Assembly: GCF_014203665.1 (NCBI RefSeq)
Contig: NZ_JACHJN010000007.1
Span: 126,059 to 190,058 of the forward strand
Source of the DNA: Saccharothrix tamanrassetensis
GTDB taxonomy: Bacteria; Actinomycetota; Actinomycetes; Mycobacteriales; Pseudonocardiaceae
Direction of reading: 5' to 3'
DNA length: 64,000 bases
Shown in pieces: positions 25,233 through 34,200 of the stretch. Under the pieces are notes generated by a model. The model ran no database searches, had not been told where the DNA came from, and saw only the letters and a list, made by a program, of their open reading frames with translations. A program made the position numbers and the translations under genes. How positions within the stretch are numbered: the first letter of the stretch is position 1; every line of letters starts with the position of its first letter.

Positions 25233-25344
25233 CGCGTACTCCCCTCGTGCTCCCCTCGTGCTCCGGGTGCTGGTACCCGATTCGGCCGCGGTTCACACCC
25301 GGGCCCTTGGGATCCACCACCTGGAATGCGAAGATTCTTTGTCT

Positions 25345-26613
25345 ATGCCGCAGATCACCGCCCGGGTCCGCGCCGGCTACGCGATGGGCTCCTTCGTCAC
25401 CGGGGCGTTCGGCACCGTGCCCGGTCTGCTCCTGCTGCCGTACCTCACGGACAGCCTCGCCGTGCCCGCCGCCGTGGCCGGCCTGCTGGTGCTCGCGCCC
25501 AAGGCCTGGGACGTGCTGTTCAACCCGGTGGCCGGTCGGATCAGCGACCGGGCGGGTGCGCGCCGGCCGTTCCTGCTGCGTGGCGGGGTCGCGGTGGCGG
25601 TACTGTTCGCGGCGCTGTTCGCCGGACCGTTCACCGGTGCACCGGCCGCCGTGTACGTGGCTGTGGTGTTCCTGCTGTGCGCGACGGCGTACGCGTTCTT
25701 CCAGGTGCCTTACGTCGCGATGGCGGCCGAGATCACCGAGGACTACGACGAGCGCACCCGGCTGATGGCGTGGCGGATGGCGTTCCTGGCGCTGGCGATC
25801 CTGGTCAGCGGCGCGGGCGCACCCGCCGTGCGTGACCTGGTCGGTGGCTACCCGGCGGTGGGGGTCGCGGTCGGGGCGCTGATCCTCATCGGCACGGTGG
25901 CGACCGTCGCGGGCACCCGTGGCGTGCCGGCGTCCCGGCGGGTGTCGACGGCGGCCACACCGCGGGAACTCGTCGCGGCGGTGCGCGAGTCGCGGCCGTT
26001 CCGGCTGCTCCTGGCGGTGTTCGTGGTGCAGGCCGTCGGGCTGGGCACGATGTTGGCGGGCGTGGACTACTTCGCCCGACTGGTGCTCGGCGACCGGAGC
26101 CTGCAGACCCTGCTGTTCGTCGGGTTCGTCGGCCCCGCCCTGGTGGTGATGCCGCTGTGGCAACGGGTCGGGCGGCGGCGCGGCAAGCGGTTCGGGCTGG
26201 TCGCGGCGTCGCTGCTGTTCGCGGTGGCGGTGGCCGGGCTGGGCGCGGCGCGGGCGCTGCCGGTGGCGGCCGTGCTCGGGCTGATGGCCGTGGTCGGCGT
26301 CGGCTACGCCGGGATGCAGGTGTTCCCGCTGGCCATGCTCCCGGACGTGATCACCGCGCAGGAACAGCGCAGCGGCGCCACCCGCGCCGGGCTGTTCTCC
26401 GGCGTCTGGACGGCGGGCGAAACGCTCGGCCTCGCCCTCGGACCCGGTGTCTACGGCCTGGTGCTGGCCGTGGGCGGCTACGTCGCGAGCACCGACGGCG
26501 CCGCCGTGCAGTCGCCCGGAGCGGTGTCCGCCGCGCTGATCGGCTTCACCGCCATCCCGGCCGTGCTCGCGGTCGTCGCCCTTCCCCTGCTGCCCCGCGA
26601 GGAGTCCGCATGA
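25345..26613 (+). CDS. MFS transporter, GPH-like
   Basis: A 422-aa membrane protein with 12 predicted hydrophobic helices. The opening RAGYAMGSFVTGAFGTVPGL, the PKAWDVLFNPVAGRISDR motif and the late VFPLAMLPDVITAQEQRSG resemble the glycoside-pentoside-hexuronide branch of the major facilitator superfamily. The substrate is unknown. The start ATG 25345 has no strong ribosome site. Its stop overlaps the next ATG (ATGA at 26610-26613), coupling it to a PLP-dependent lyase/decarboxylase, so it may move the substrate or product of that enzyme. Confidence 0.88.
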   Translation: MPQITARVRAGYAMGSFVTGAFGTVPGLLLLPYLTDSLAVPAAVAGLLVLAPKAWDVLFNPVAGRISDRAGARRPFLLRGGVAVAVLFAALFAGPFTGAPAAVYVAVVFLLCATAYAFFQVPYVAMAAEITEDYDERTRLMAWRMAFLALAILVSGAGAPAVRDLVGGYPAVGVAVGALILIGTVATVAGTRGVPASRRVSTAATPRELVAAVRESRPFRLLLAVFVVQAVGLGTMLAGVDYFARLVLGDRSLQTLLFVGFVGPALVVMPLWQRVGRRRGKRFGLVAASLLFAVAVAGLGAARALPVAAVLGLMAVVGVGYAGMQVFPLAMLPDVITAQEQRSGATRAGLFSGVWTAGETLGLALGPGVYGLVLAVGGYVASTDGAAVQSPGAVSAALIGFTAIPAVLAVVALPLLPREESA

Positions 26614-28010
26614 CCGCACCCGACGACGTCCTGGCCGAACTGCGCGCCCTGCGCGCGGGCGACCTGCCCACCCACGGCGGGCGCACGCTGGCCTACGTCT
26701 ACGACAGCGCCCTGCCCGGCCTGGACGACCTGGCGGCGCAGGCCCACGCGCTGGCGTCCTCGGTGAACGGCCTGGACCCGACCGCGTTCCCGAGCCTGCT
26801 GCGGCTGGAGAACGACGTCGTCGCCACCGCCGCCCGCCTGCTCGGCGGCACGCCCGCCACGGTCGGCACGGTCACCTCCGGCGGCACCGAGTCGTGCCTG
26901 CTCGCGGTGCTCGCCGCACGCGAGTCCCGGCCGGACCTCGGCCCGGCGTCGATCGTGCTGCCGGAGACCGCGCACGCCGCGTTCCACAAGGCCGCCCACT
27001 ACTTCGGGGTGCGGGTGATCGCCGTGCCGGTCGACCCGGTGACGTTCCGCGCCGACCCGGACGCCATGGCCGCCGCGATCGCCGACGACACCGTGCTGGT
27101 CGTGGTCAGCGCGCCGTCGTACGCGCACGGCGTGGTCGATCCGGTCACGCCGATCGCAGCCGCGGCAGCGGCACGCGGCGTGCGGTGCCATGTGGACGCC
27201 TGCATCGGCGGCTGGATCCTGCCGCACGCCGACGTCGCGCCGTTCGACTTCTCCGTGCCGGGGGTCACCAGCATGTCGGTGGACCTGCACAAGTACGCGT
27301 ACTGCCCCAAGGGCACCTCCGTGCTGCTGCACGCCGACGCCGACCTGCGCCGCCCCCAGTACTTCGCGAGCGCCGACTGGCCCGGCTACACGATGCTGAA
27401 CTCCACCACGCAGTCCACCCGCTCCGGCGGCCCGCTCGCCGCCGCGTGGGCGGTTCTGCGGCACATCGGCGAGGACGGCTACCGCGACCTCGCACGCCGC
27501 ACGTTGGCCAGTGCGCGCGTGATCCGGGACGGCATCGCCGAGATCGACGGCTTGCGCGTGCTGGGCGAACCCGAGTCCACGCTGATCGCGGTCACCGCGA
27601 CCCGTGACGACTTCGACGTGTTCACCGTGGCCGACGAGATGCGCGCCCGGAAGTGGTACGTGCAGCCCCAGTTCGCCTACCGCTCCTCCCCCGCCAACCT
27701 GCACCTGACCGTGACGGCGGCGAACGTCGGCGGTGAAGCGGAACTGCTGGCCGACCTGCGCGACTCGGTGCGTGCCGCGGCCGACGCCGGGCCGGTCCGA
27801 GTGGCACCCGAGGTGGTCGCCGCCATCGGCGCGCTGGACCCGTCCTCGTTGACACCGCAGGAGTTCGCCGGTCTGCTCGCGGCGGCGGGGTTCGGCGGCG
27901 ACGCCGTCCTGCCGGACCGGATGGCCACCGTCAACACGCTGCTGGCGGCGGCGTCGCCCGCGTTGCGGGAACGGCTCCTCGTCGAGTTCCTCGGCACCCT
28001 GTACTCCTGA
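26610..28010 (+). CDS. PLP-dependent group II decarboxylase / aldehyde-lyase-like enzyme
   Basis: A 466-aa fold-type I PLP enzyme with GGTES at 91-95, H126 (PLP stacking), D196 in HVDACIGG (ring nitrogen partner) and Schiff-base lysine K228 in SVDLHKYAYCPKG. The overall pattern is that of glutamate decarboxylase-related sphingosine-1-phosphate-lyase/tyrosine decarboxylase-like enzymes. The C-terminal about 90 residues (EVVAAIGALDPSSLTPQEF onward) extend past the core fold. The reaction is probably decarboxylation or retro-aldol cleavage of an amino acid or amino alcohol, but the substrate cannot be read from sequence. Translational coupling to the MFS transporter suggests a transport-plus-catabolism pair. 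Confidence 0.88.
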   Translation: MTAPDDVLAELRALRAGDLPTHGGRTLAYVYDSALPGLDDLAAQAHALASSVNGLDPTAFPSLLRLENDVVATAARLLGGTPATVGTVTSGGTESCLLAVLAARESRPDLGPASIVLPETAHAAFHKAAHYFGVRVIAVPVDPVTFRADPDAMAAAIADDTVLVVVSAPSYAHGVVDPVTPIAAAAAARGVRCHVDACIGGWILPHADVAPFDFSVPGVTSMSVDLHKYAYCPKGTSVLLHADADLRRPQYFASADWPGYTMLNSTTQSTRSGGPLAAAWAVLRHIGEDGYRDLARRTLASARVIRDGIAEIDGLRVLGEPESTLIAVTATRDDFDVFTVADEMRARKWYVQPQFAYRSSPANLHLTVTAANVGGEAELLADLRDSVRAAADAGPVRVAPEVVAAIGALDPSSLTPQEFAGLLAAAGFGGDAVLPDRMATVNTLLAAASPALRERLLVEFLGTLYS

Positions 28011-28080
28011 GGGCTCAGCGGCTCAGCGGTACGTGTTCCGGCTGGTCGCTCGTGCGACGCCACTCCACGGCTGCCTCCTC

Positions 28081-28110
28081 CCGGACGGGTTTGTGCCCGC
28101 CACCGTCCGG
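28081..28110. promoter_or_regulatory. 8-bp inverted repeat before small kinase gene
   Basis: CCGGACGG (28081-28088) and CCGTCCGG (28103-28110) are perfect inverted copies with a 14-nt loop, 16 bp upstream of the ATG at 28127. It could terminate the upstream decarboxylase transcript or form an operator. The adjacent TTGACA (28111-28116) is too close to the start to be that gene's -35 element. Confidence 0.4.
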
Positions 28111-28126
28111 TTGACACCCTGGGCAC

Positions 28127-28702
28127 ATGGAGAACTGGCGGGTACTGCTGCTCGGTGGCGCGTCGGGCAGCGGCAAGAGCGCGCTGTCCTACCCGGTCGC
28201 GCGGGCGCGTGGTGCGGCGCTGGTGGAGGTGGACGACCTGGTCGTCGCGCTCCAGAGCATGACCACGGCGGACCGGCAGCCCGCACTGCACTACTGGCTG
28301 GGGCGCTCTGACGCGGGGATGTCCGCCGACCAGGTGCTCGACGCGCAGGTGGCGTTGGCGCGAGCGTTGGCCCCGGCGCTGGAGGCGGTGATCACCAACC
28401 ACCTGGAGACCGACCTGCCACTCGTGCTGGAGGGCGACTACCTGCTGCCCGAGTTCTGCGCGAAGTGGACCGGTGGGGACGTGCGGTCCGTCTTCGTCCA
28501 CGAGCCCGATGCGGCACAGCTCGAACGCAACTACCTGCGACGCGAACCCGACAGCGGCGCGCAGCGCAAGCGAGCGCTCGACAGCGCCCACTACGGCGAC
28601 TGGCTCGCCGCCGAAGCCGCCCGCCACCGCCTGCCGGTGATCACCGCGCGGCCGTGGTCCGACGCACTCGACCGGCTGACCGACGCGGTCCGACAGCCGT
28701 GA
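28127..28702 (+). CDS. Small P-loop kinase-like protein
   Basis: A 191-aa cytosolic protein with an N-terminal Walker A motif GASGSGKS (residues 11-18) and VEVDDLVVAL, as in small-molecule kinases. A later FVHEPDAAQLERNYLRRE segment supplies arginines in lid position. It is close in layout to 2-phosphoglycerate-kinase-like or zeta-toxin-like AAA_33 proteins. It probably phosphorylates a small metabolite, with unknown substrate. No strong ribosome site precedes ATG 28127; the P-loop lies too near the N-terminus for a later start. It is followed by a TetR gene 45 bp downstream. Confidence 0.8.
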   Translation: MENWRVLLLGGASGSGKSALSYPVARARGAALVEVDDLVVALQSMTTADRQPALHYWLGRSDAGMSADQVLDAQVALARALAPALEAVITNHLETDLPLVLEGDYLLPEFCAKWTGGDVRSVFVHEPDAAQLERNYLRREPDSGAQRKRALDSAHYGDWLAAEAARHRLPVITARPWSDALDRLTDAVRQP

Positions 28703-28747
28703 TCTACCCAAGAGACCGCCGGTCCGTTATTTGCTAGCCTCGCGGAC

Positions 28748-29413
28748 GTGGAGTTCCGGCGGGCCAGGCGACCCGAGCAGGTGGCGGCGCGGCGCGCCGC
28801 GATCCTGGACACCGCCGAGGCCATGCTCGCCGACCGCCCGGTCGCCGGGATCAGCCTGCGCGAGCTCAGCTGCGAGGTCGGTCTGGCCAGGTCGAACGTG
28901 CTGCGCTACTTCGACAGCCGGGAGGCGATCTTCCTGGAGGTGCTGGACCGCCGTTGGTCGGCGTGGCTGGACGAGGTCGAGCCGCTGGTCCGCGCGGCGC
29001 GGGCCGAGCCCGTCCCCTATGGCCGGGCGATCGCCGTCGCGACCGCGCTGGCCTCCTCGCTGCTGCGCCACCCGCTGCTGTGCGAGCTGGTCAGCGGCAC
29101 GGCCGGCGTGCTGGAACGCGACATCGGCATCGAGTCCGCCCGTGCCCGCGAAGCCAGGGCCACCGCGAACACCGACCGCCTGGCCGACCTGGTCCGGGGT
29201 GAACTGCCGCAGCTGGACCGAGCGGGCGCGACGCACTTCGCCACCGCGGTGGTGGTCATCACGGCAGGCCTGTGGCCGTCTGCCCGGCCCGCCGAGGCGG
29301 TGGCGCGGGCGGGCGCCGAACCGGGTCGTCCACCCGCCGCCGAGGCCTTCGCGACCGCGCTCACCGAAGGTCTGGTCAACCAGCTCATCGGACTGGTCGT
29401 CCGCTCCAGCTGA
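28748..29413 (+). CDS. TetR-family transcriptional regulator
   Basis: A 221-aa protein. The N-terminal helix-turn-helix covers about residues 15-60 (RRAAILDTAEAMLAD, ISLRELSCEVGLARSNVLRYF), followed by an Ala-rich ligand-binding domain. TetR proteins are usually dimeric repressors that bind palindromes. Start: GTG at 28748. It lies 50 bp upstream of a membrane metallophosphoesterase and may be cotranscribed with it. The perfect 19-bp palindrome at 30873-30891 in front of the NRPS operon is of TetR-operator type, and this is the nearest TetR gene (inference). Confidence 0.92.
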   Translation: MEFRRARRPEQVAARRAAILDTAEAMLADRPVAGISLRELSCEVGLARSNVLRYFDSREAIFLEVLDRRWSAWLDEVEPLVRAARAEPVPYGRAIAVATALASSLLRHPLLCELVSGTAGVLERDIGIESARAREARATANTDRLADLVRGELPQLDRAGATHFATAVVVITAGLWPSARPAEAVARAGAEPGRPPAAEAFATALTEGLVNQLIGLVVRSS

Positions 29414-29463
29414 CCGGCGTACCCTGGTTGAGACCACTGGTCTTTAAAGTCACGGAGACGTTC

Positions 29464-30651
29464 ATGGCCGACACCGGCGCCGCCCCGGCGACCAGCGCAC
29501 CACCCCGGTCCGCCACCCGACGGCGCATCGTGTTCGGCGTAGTCCTGTTCGTCGTCACGAGCCTGCTGTTCTGGGTGCCGTGGGCGGGGCTGTTCGCGCC
29601 GAGCGCCGAGTGGCCGCTACCGGTGATGGTCGCGGGCACCGCGTTGTTCGCCGTGGGCTACGTGGCGTTCCCGGTCCTGCTCATCCGCTCGCTCGGGCGT
29701 CGCCGCTCGGACCGGGCCGCGAAGGTCGCGCTGCCGTTGCTCGGCTTCGTCTGGATCGCGTTCGCCTGGACGCTGGTGACCGATCTGCTGCGCCTCGTCC
29801 TCGCGGTGGCGGGCGTGGAGAACCCGTTCCGCTCACGGCTCATCGCGGTGTCGCTGGCCGTGATCATCGTGGTGCTGGCCGTCCACGGAGTGCGGGAGGC
29901 CATGCGGGTGCCGCGCGTCCGGAGGGCGGACATCGTGTTGCCGCGCATGGACAAGGCGTTCGACGGGCTCACCGTCGCGGTGCTGGCGGACACCCACTAC
30001 GGGCCCATCGACCGCACCAAGTGGTCCGAGGGTCTGGTCGAGGTCGTCAACGAGCTGCGCGCGGATGTCGTCGTGCACGTGGGCGACCTGGCGGACGGCA
30101 CGGTGGCGCAGCGGCGCGGCCAGGCGGCCCCGCTGGCGGACGTGCGGACGCCGCAACGGTTCTACGTCTCCGGCAACCACGAGTACATCAGCAACGCGCA
30201 GGCCTGGATGGAGCACATGGCCGAGCTGGGCTGGAGCAGCCTGCACAACCAGCACCGGGTGCTGGAGCGGGACGGCGCACGGCTGGTGTTCGCGGGCGTC
30301 GACGACATCACCGCCGTGCACTCGGGCGAGGAGGGCCACGCCGCCGACCTGGACGCCGCCCTCGCGGGGGTCCGGCCCGACGACCCGGTGGTGCTGCTGG
30401 CACACCAGCCCAGCGAGATCGGCAAGGCCGTCGCGGCGGGCGTGGACCTGCAACTGTCCGGGCACACGCACGGCGGGCAGATCTGGCCGTTCCACCTCCT
30501 GGTGCGCCTCCAGCAGCCGGTGCTGTCCGGACTGAGCAGGCACGGCGAGCGCACTCGGCTGTGGACCAGTCGGGGCGCGGGTTTCTGGGGTCCGCCGTTC
30601 CGCGTCTTCGCGCCCGGCGAGGTCTCCCTGCTGACGCTGCGGTCCGCCTGA
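29464..30651 (+). CDS. Membrane-anchored metallophosphoesterase
   Basis: A 395-aa protein with several N-terminal transmembrane helices (within residues about 20-145) and a C-terminal calcineurin-like phosphoesterase domain. The metal-binding motifs are intact and in order: ADTHYG (D176, H178), GDLADG, GNHEY and SGHTHGGQ. It matches the YkuE/DUF-type membrane metallophosphoesterases whose substrates are phospholipids or nucleotides; the substrate here is unknown. ATG 29464 follows a CGGAG site. It is preceded by a TetR gene, with only a 50-bp gap. Confidence 0.9.
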   Translation: MADTGAAPATSAPPRSATRRRIVFGVVLFVVTSLLFWVPWAGLFAPSAEWPLPVMVAGTALFAVGYVAFPVLLIRSLGRRRSDRAAKVALPLLGFVWIAFAWTLVTDLLRLVLAVAGVENPFRSRLIAVSLAVIIVVLAVHGVREAMRVPRVRRADIVLPRMDKAFDGLTVAVLADTHYGPIDRTKWSEGLVEVVNELRADVVVHVGDLADGTVAQRRGQAAPLADVRTPQRFYVSGNHEYISNAQAWMEHMAELGWSSLHNQHRVLERDGARLVFAGVDDITAVHSGEEGHAADLDAALAGVRPDDPVVLLAHQPSEIGKAVAAGVDLQLSGHTHGGQIWPFHLLVRLQQPVLSGLSRHGERTRLWTSRGAGFWGPPFRVFAPGEVSLLTLRSA

Positions 30652-30737
30652 CGGGAAGCGTGCGACCCGGCTGAGCCCCGGACTGCCCGGGCCGACCGGG
30701 CGCGTCCATTGTGGACCCTGATGGTTCGGCGGGCCCG

Positions 30738-30751
30738 GCCGGCGCGCCGGC
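30738..30751. terminator. GC-rich palindrome after metallophosphoesterase
   Basis: The perfect 14-bp palindrome GCCGGCGCGCCGGC lies 87 bp after the metallophosphoesterase stop, in a GC-rich stretch with further short stems. It is a plausible terminator isolating that transcript from the NRPS operon promoter. The 321-bp gap 30652-30972 otherwise holds the NRPS promoter region and no gene. Confidence 0.4.
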
Positions 30752-30872
30752 GTTGCCGGTCCGCGAGGTAAATCGATTCCGAGCGCCGGAACGCGCGCAT
30801 TGCGGTGACCGATCGACCACGCCGAGCGACGACCCATAGTAAATACAAATAAGGTGCGCTCGGATCGTCAAA

Positions 30873-30908
30873 TGAACGGTTCGACCGTTCAGTGGATTCC
30901 AGTAATGT
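30873..30908 (+). promoter_or_regulatory. Putative NRPS operon promoter overlapped by a 19-bp palindromic operator
   Basis: TGAACGGTTCGACCGTTCA at 30873-30891 is a perfect palindrome (8-bp arms, TCG centre). A plausible -35 (TTCGAC, 30880-30885) lies inside it, and a -10-like TAATGT (30903-30908) follows after a 17-bp spacer, 65 bp before the MbtH start. The surrounding 30838-30905 is unusually AT-rich for this window. A repressor of TetR type bound here would block the promoter; this is inferred from layout. Confidence 0.55.
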
Positions 30909-30972
30909 CCGCCGGACGCGTAGCTTTGAGCGAACGGCAACCGCCCGCAGGCGGAGGGCAGGAGATAACGAC

Positions 30973-31188
30973 ATGGGTGTCGAGGTCGCGGATAACCGTG
31001 TATTCCTGGTCGTGGTGAACAACGAGGAGCAGTACTCGGTCTGGTTCGCCGACCGGGAGCTCCCACTGGGGTGGCGAGCCGAGGGGACCACGGGTACCAG
31101 GGAAGAGTGCCTGGACCACATCGCCCGGGTGTGGACCGACCTGCGCCCGCGCAGTGTCCGCGAGCACCTGGCCGACCACCGGGGCTGA
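30973..31188 (+). CDS. MbtH-family NRPS accessory protein
   Basis: A 71-aa protein matching the MbtH signature: NNEEQYSVWF, LPLGWRAEGTTGTREECL and WTDLRPRSVREHL, including the tryptophans that grip the adenylation domain. MbtH proteins bind and activate or solubilise A domains. The usual SxWP proline is replaced here (SVWFADRELP), a small deviation. ATG 30973 has AGGAG 8 nt upstream. It is the first gene of the NRPS operon, 109 bp before NRPS1, and should serve the four A domains encoded downstream. Confidence 0.95.
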   Translation: MGVEVADNRVFLVVVNNEEQYSVWFADRELPLGWRAEGTTGTREECLDHIARVWTDLRPRSVREHLADHRG

Positions 31189-31297
31189 GCGCCCGGTGAA
31201 TTGACCGCACACCCGTAAAGTGGCTGTCCGCAGGCTGCCCGGAAATAGCCGGGAAATCGGCCCGCGGACTGGCCGCACATTTAGTGGGGAGGCTTTG

Positions 31298-34200
31298 GTG
31301 TACACGGATCCGGTGGTCCGGACCGCGCCCGCACTGCCGTTGCAACGCGGCATGATCGCGGCCGGCCTGCGCGACCCCGAAGCGGGCACGGATGTGATCC
31401 AGTGCGTGCAGCACTTCGCCGCGCCGTTCGACACCGAGGCATATGTGGGGGCCTGGCGGGCGGCGGTCGAGCGCCACCCGATCCTGCGCACCCGCTTCCG
31501 CTGGCGGCCCGACGGCGCGGCCGAGCAGGTGCCCGGCCCGGCGGCCGACGTGCCGATCGTGGTGGACGACTCGGTCACCGACCTGGCCGCGTTCCTGGCG
31601 GCGGACCGGAAAGCGGGCGTCGACCCGGTTGCCGGACCGCCGCTGCGGCTGCGCGCGCTGCCCGGGAACGTCGTGGTGGCGACGTTCCACCACGCGATCC
31701 TGGACGGCCGGTCACTGGCGATCCTGCTGTCGGAGATAGACGATGCCTATGCCTCGCGCGGTCGGGCGGAGTTCGCGCCACGGCCCGAGTTCGCCGACTA
31801 CGCCCGCTGGTACGCCGAACGCACCGCGCCGGACAACCCCCTCGCCCGTGCCGACGAACGGTTCTGGGCGGCCGAACTCGCCGGGATGCCCGAGCCGGGA
31901 CTGCTGCCGCTGGAGCACGGTGGCAGCGGAACGCCGGTCATGGGCACCGCCGGGCTCGACCTGTCCGACGCGGAGACCGCCGCCGTGCGGGCACTGGCCG
32001 CCGACGCCGGCGTCACCGTCAACACGGTCGTGCTGGCCGCTTGGGGCCTGCTGCTGACCACGCACTCCGGTTCCGGCGAAACGGTGTTCGGCGTGACCCG
32101 CGCGGCCCGGCACGGTTCCGTCGCGGGCGCGGACGACATGGTGGGCCTGCTGCTCGCCACCGTCCCGCTGCGGCTGCCGGTGGATCGGGACGTGCCGGTG
32201 GCGGAGTGGTTGCGCACCGTCCGGGAACGGTCCGTGGCCGCCCGCGACCACCAGCTCAGCCCACTGCCCGACATCCAGCGCGCCGCGGGCCACGACACCC
32301 TGATGCGCAGTCTCGTGCTGTTCGAGCACCGCGAGATCAACACCGTGCTGTCCGCCCGGCCGAACGCCCCGCGGGGACGTCGGGTCCGCATCCTCCGCAG
32401 CCCGGGTTACGCCATGACGCTCTACGCGTTCGCCGAGCCGCATTTGAGCCTGCAACTCATCCACGACGTCACCCGGTTCCCCGACTGGGCACCGGAAACC
32501 CTGCTCGGCCAGTTCCGCGACCTGGTGGCGGGCATGGCGGAAGCTCCCGGGCGCCCGGTGCGCGAACTGGCCGAACCGCGTGGCGCGGAACGGGTGCGCG
32601 TGGTGGAGAAGTGGAACGACACCGCCGTGGAGTACCCGGCGGAGGCGACCGTGCCGGCGCTGTTCGCCGAGCAGGTGCGGCAGCGCCCGGACGCCGACGC
32701 CGTGTACGCCGAGGGCGGTTGGCTCAGCTACGCCGAACTCGACGCGCGGTCCAACCGGCTGGCGCACACGTTGATCGAACGCGGCGCGAGACCCGACCGC
32801 CCGGTGGGCCTGGCGCTGCCGCGCGGAGCGGGGCTGGTGACCGCGATGCTCGCCGTGCTCAAGACCGGCGCGGCCTACCTCCCGCTGGACCCGGCGAACC
32901 CGGCCGCACGCGATGCGGTGGCGTTGCGCGAATCCGGCACCACGCTGGTGGTCACCGACCAGGCCCGTGCGCTGCCCGACGGGGTGTCGGGAGTCCGGCT
33001 GTCCGAAGTGGACGGACCCGATGCGCCGGTTCCACCGGTGGCGCACCCGTTGAGCGTGGCGTACATCAACTACACGTCCGGGTCGACCGGCAAGCCCAAG
33101 GGTGTGGCCGTGCCGCACCGGGGCGTGGTGCGGCTGGTCACGCGTCCGACGTTCGCCCGGTTCGGTCCGGGGCAGACGTTCCTGCACCTGTCGGCGACCG
33201 CGTTCGACCTGACCACGCTGGAGGTGTGGGGCGCGCTGCTGACCGGCGGCCGGGTGGTGGCCGCGCCGGAAGGTCCGCCCGACCCCGCCGTGCTGGCGAA
33301 GGTGCTGCGCGAGCACCGGGTCAGCGTGCTCTGGCTGACGGCCGGGCTGTTCCACCAGCTCGTGGCGCACGCCCCGGACGCGTTGGAGTCGGTAGACCAG
33401 CTGCTCGCGGGTGGTGACGTGCTCGCTCCGGACGCCGTCCGCACGGCGCTCGTGGCACGCCGCGGCAAGCCGGTCGTCAACGGCTACGGGCCGACCGAGA
33501 ACACCACCTTCACGTCGTGCCACGTGCTGACCGATCCGCGGCAGGTCGGCACGAGCGTGCCGATCGGCCGCCCGATCCAGCAGAGCACGGCCTACGTGCT
33601 GGACGAACGGCTGCGGCCGGTGCCGGTCGGCGCACCCGGCGAGCTGTACACCGGCGGCGCGGGGCTGGCCCGCGGCTACTGGGCCGACCCGGCGCTGACC
33701 GCCGCCAAGTTCGTGCCCGACCCGTTCGGCATCGAGCCCGGCGGACGGCTGTACCGCACCGGCGACCTGGCGCGGTGGCGCCCGGACGGGGTGCTGGAGT
33801 TCCTGGGGCGCGCGGACCAGCAGGTGAAGGTGCGCGGGTTCCTGGTCGAACCCGCCGAGGTGGAGAGCGCGCTCCGCGAGCACGCCGGCGTCGCCGAAGC
33901 GGCCGTCATCCCCGTCGGTGACGGCGACGCCCGGCACCTGGTGGCCTACGTGGTGGGCGGCGTGGCGGCGGAGTCCCTGCGCCGGCACGTCGAACAGCGG
34001 CTGCCCGCCTACCTGTGCCCCGCCCGGTACGTGAGCCTGCCCGAACTGCCGCTCAACCGCAGCGGCAAGGTCGACCGGGCCGCACTGCGGTCGATCCGCG
34101 GCGACGGAGAACGCCGCACCGCGCGGACCGCTCCGGCGGACGGCACGCAACAACGGCTCGCCCGACTGTGGCAGGTGCTGCTGGGCCACGAAGACGTGTG

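Noticed and set aside
21859-26613. A 1584-aa plus-strand protein
   Set aside because: It reads through antisense of the permease and AmiC-like genes and the MarR region; only its C-terminal part, the MFS transporter from 25345, is real.
28111-28116. TTGACA as a -35 element for the small kinase gene
   Set aside because: It is only 11 bp from the ATG, so no promoter with a matching -10 could drive the full gene.
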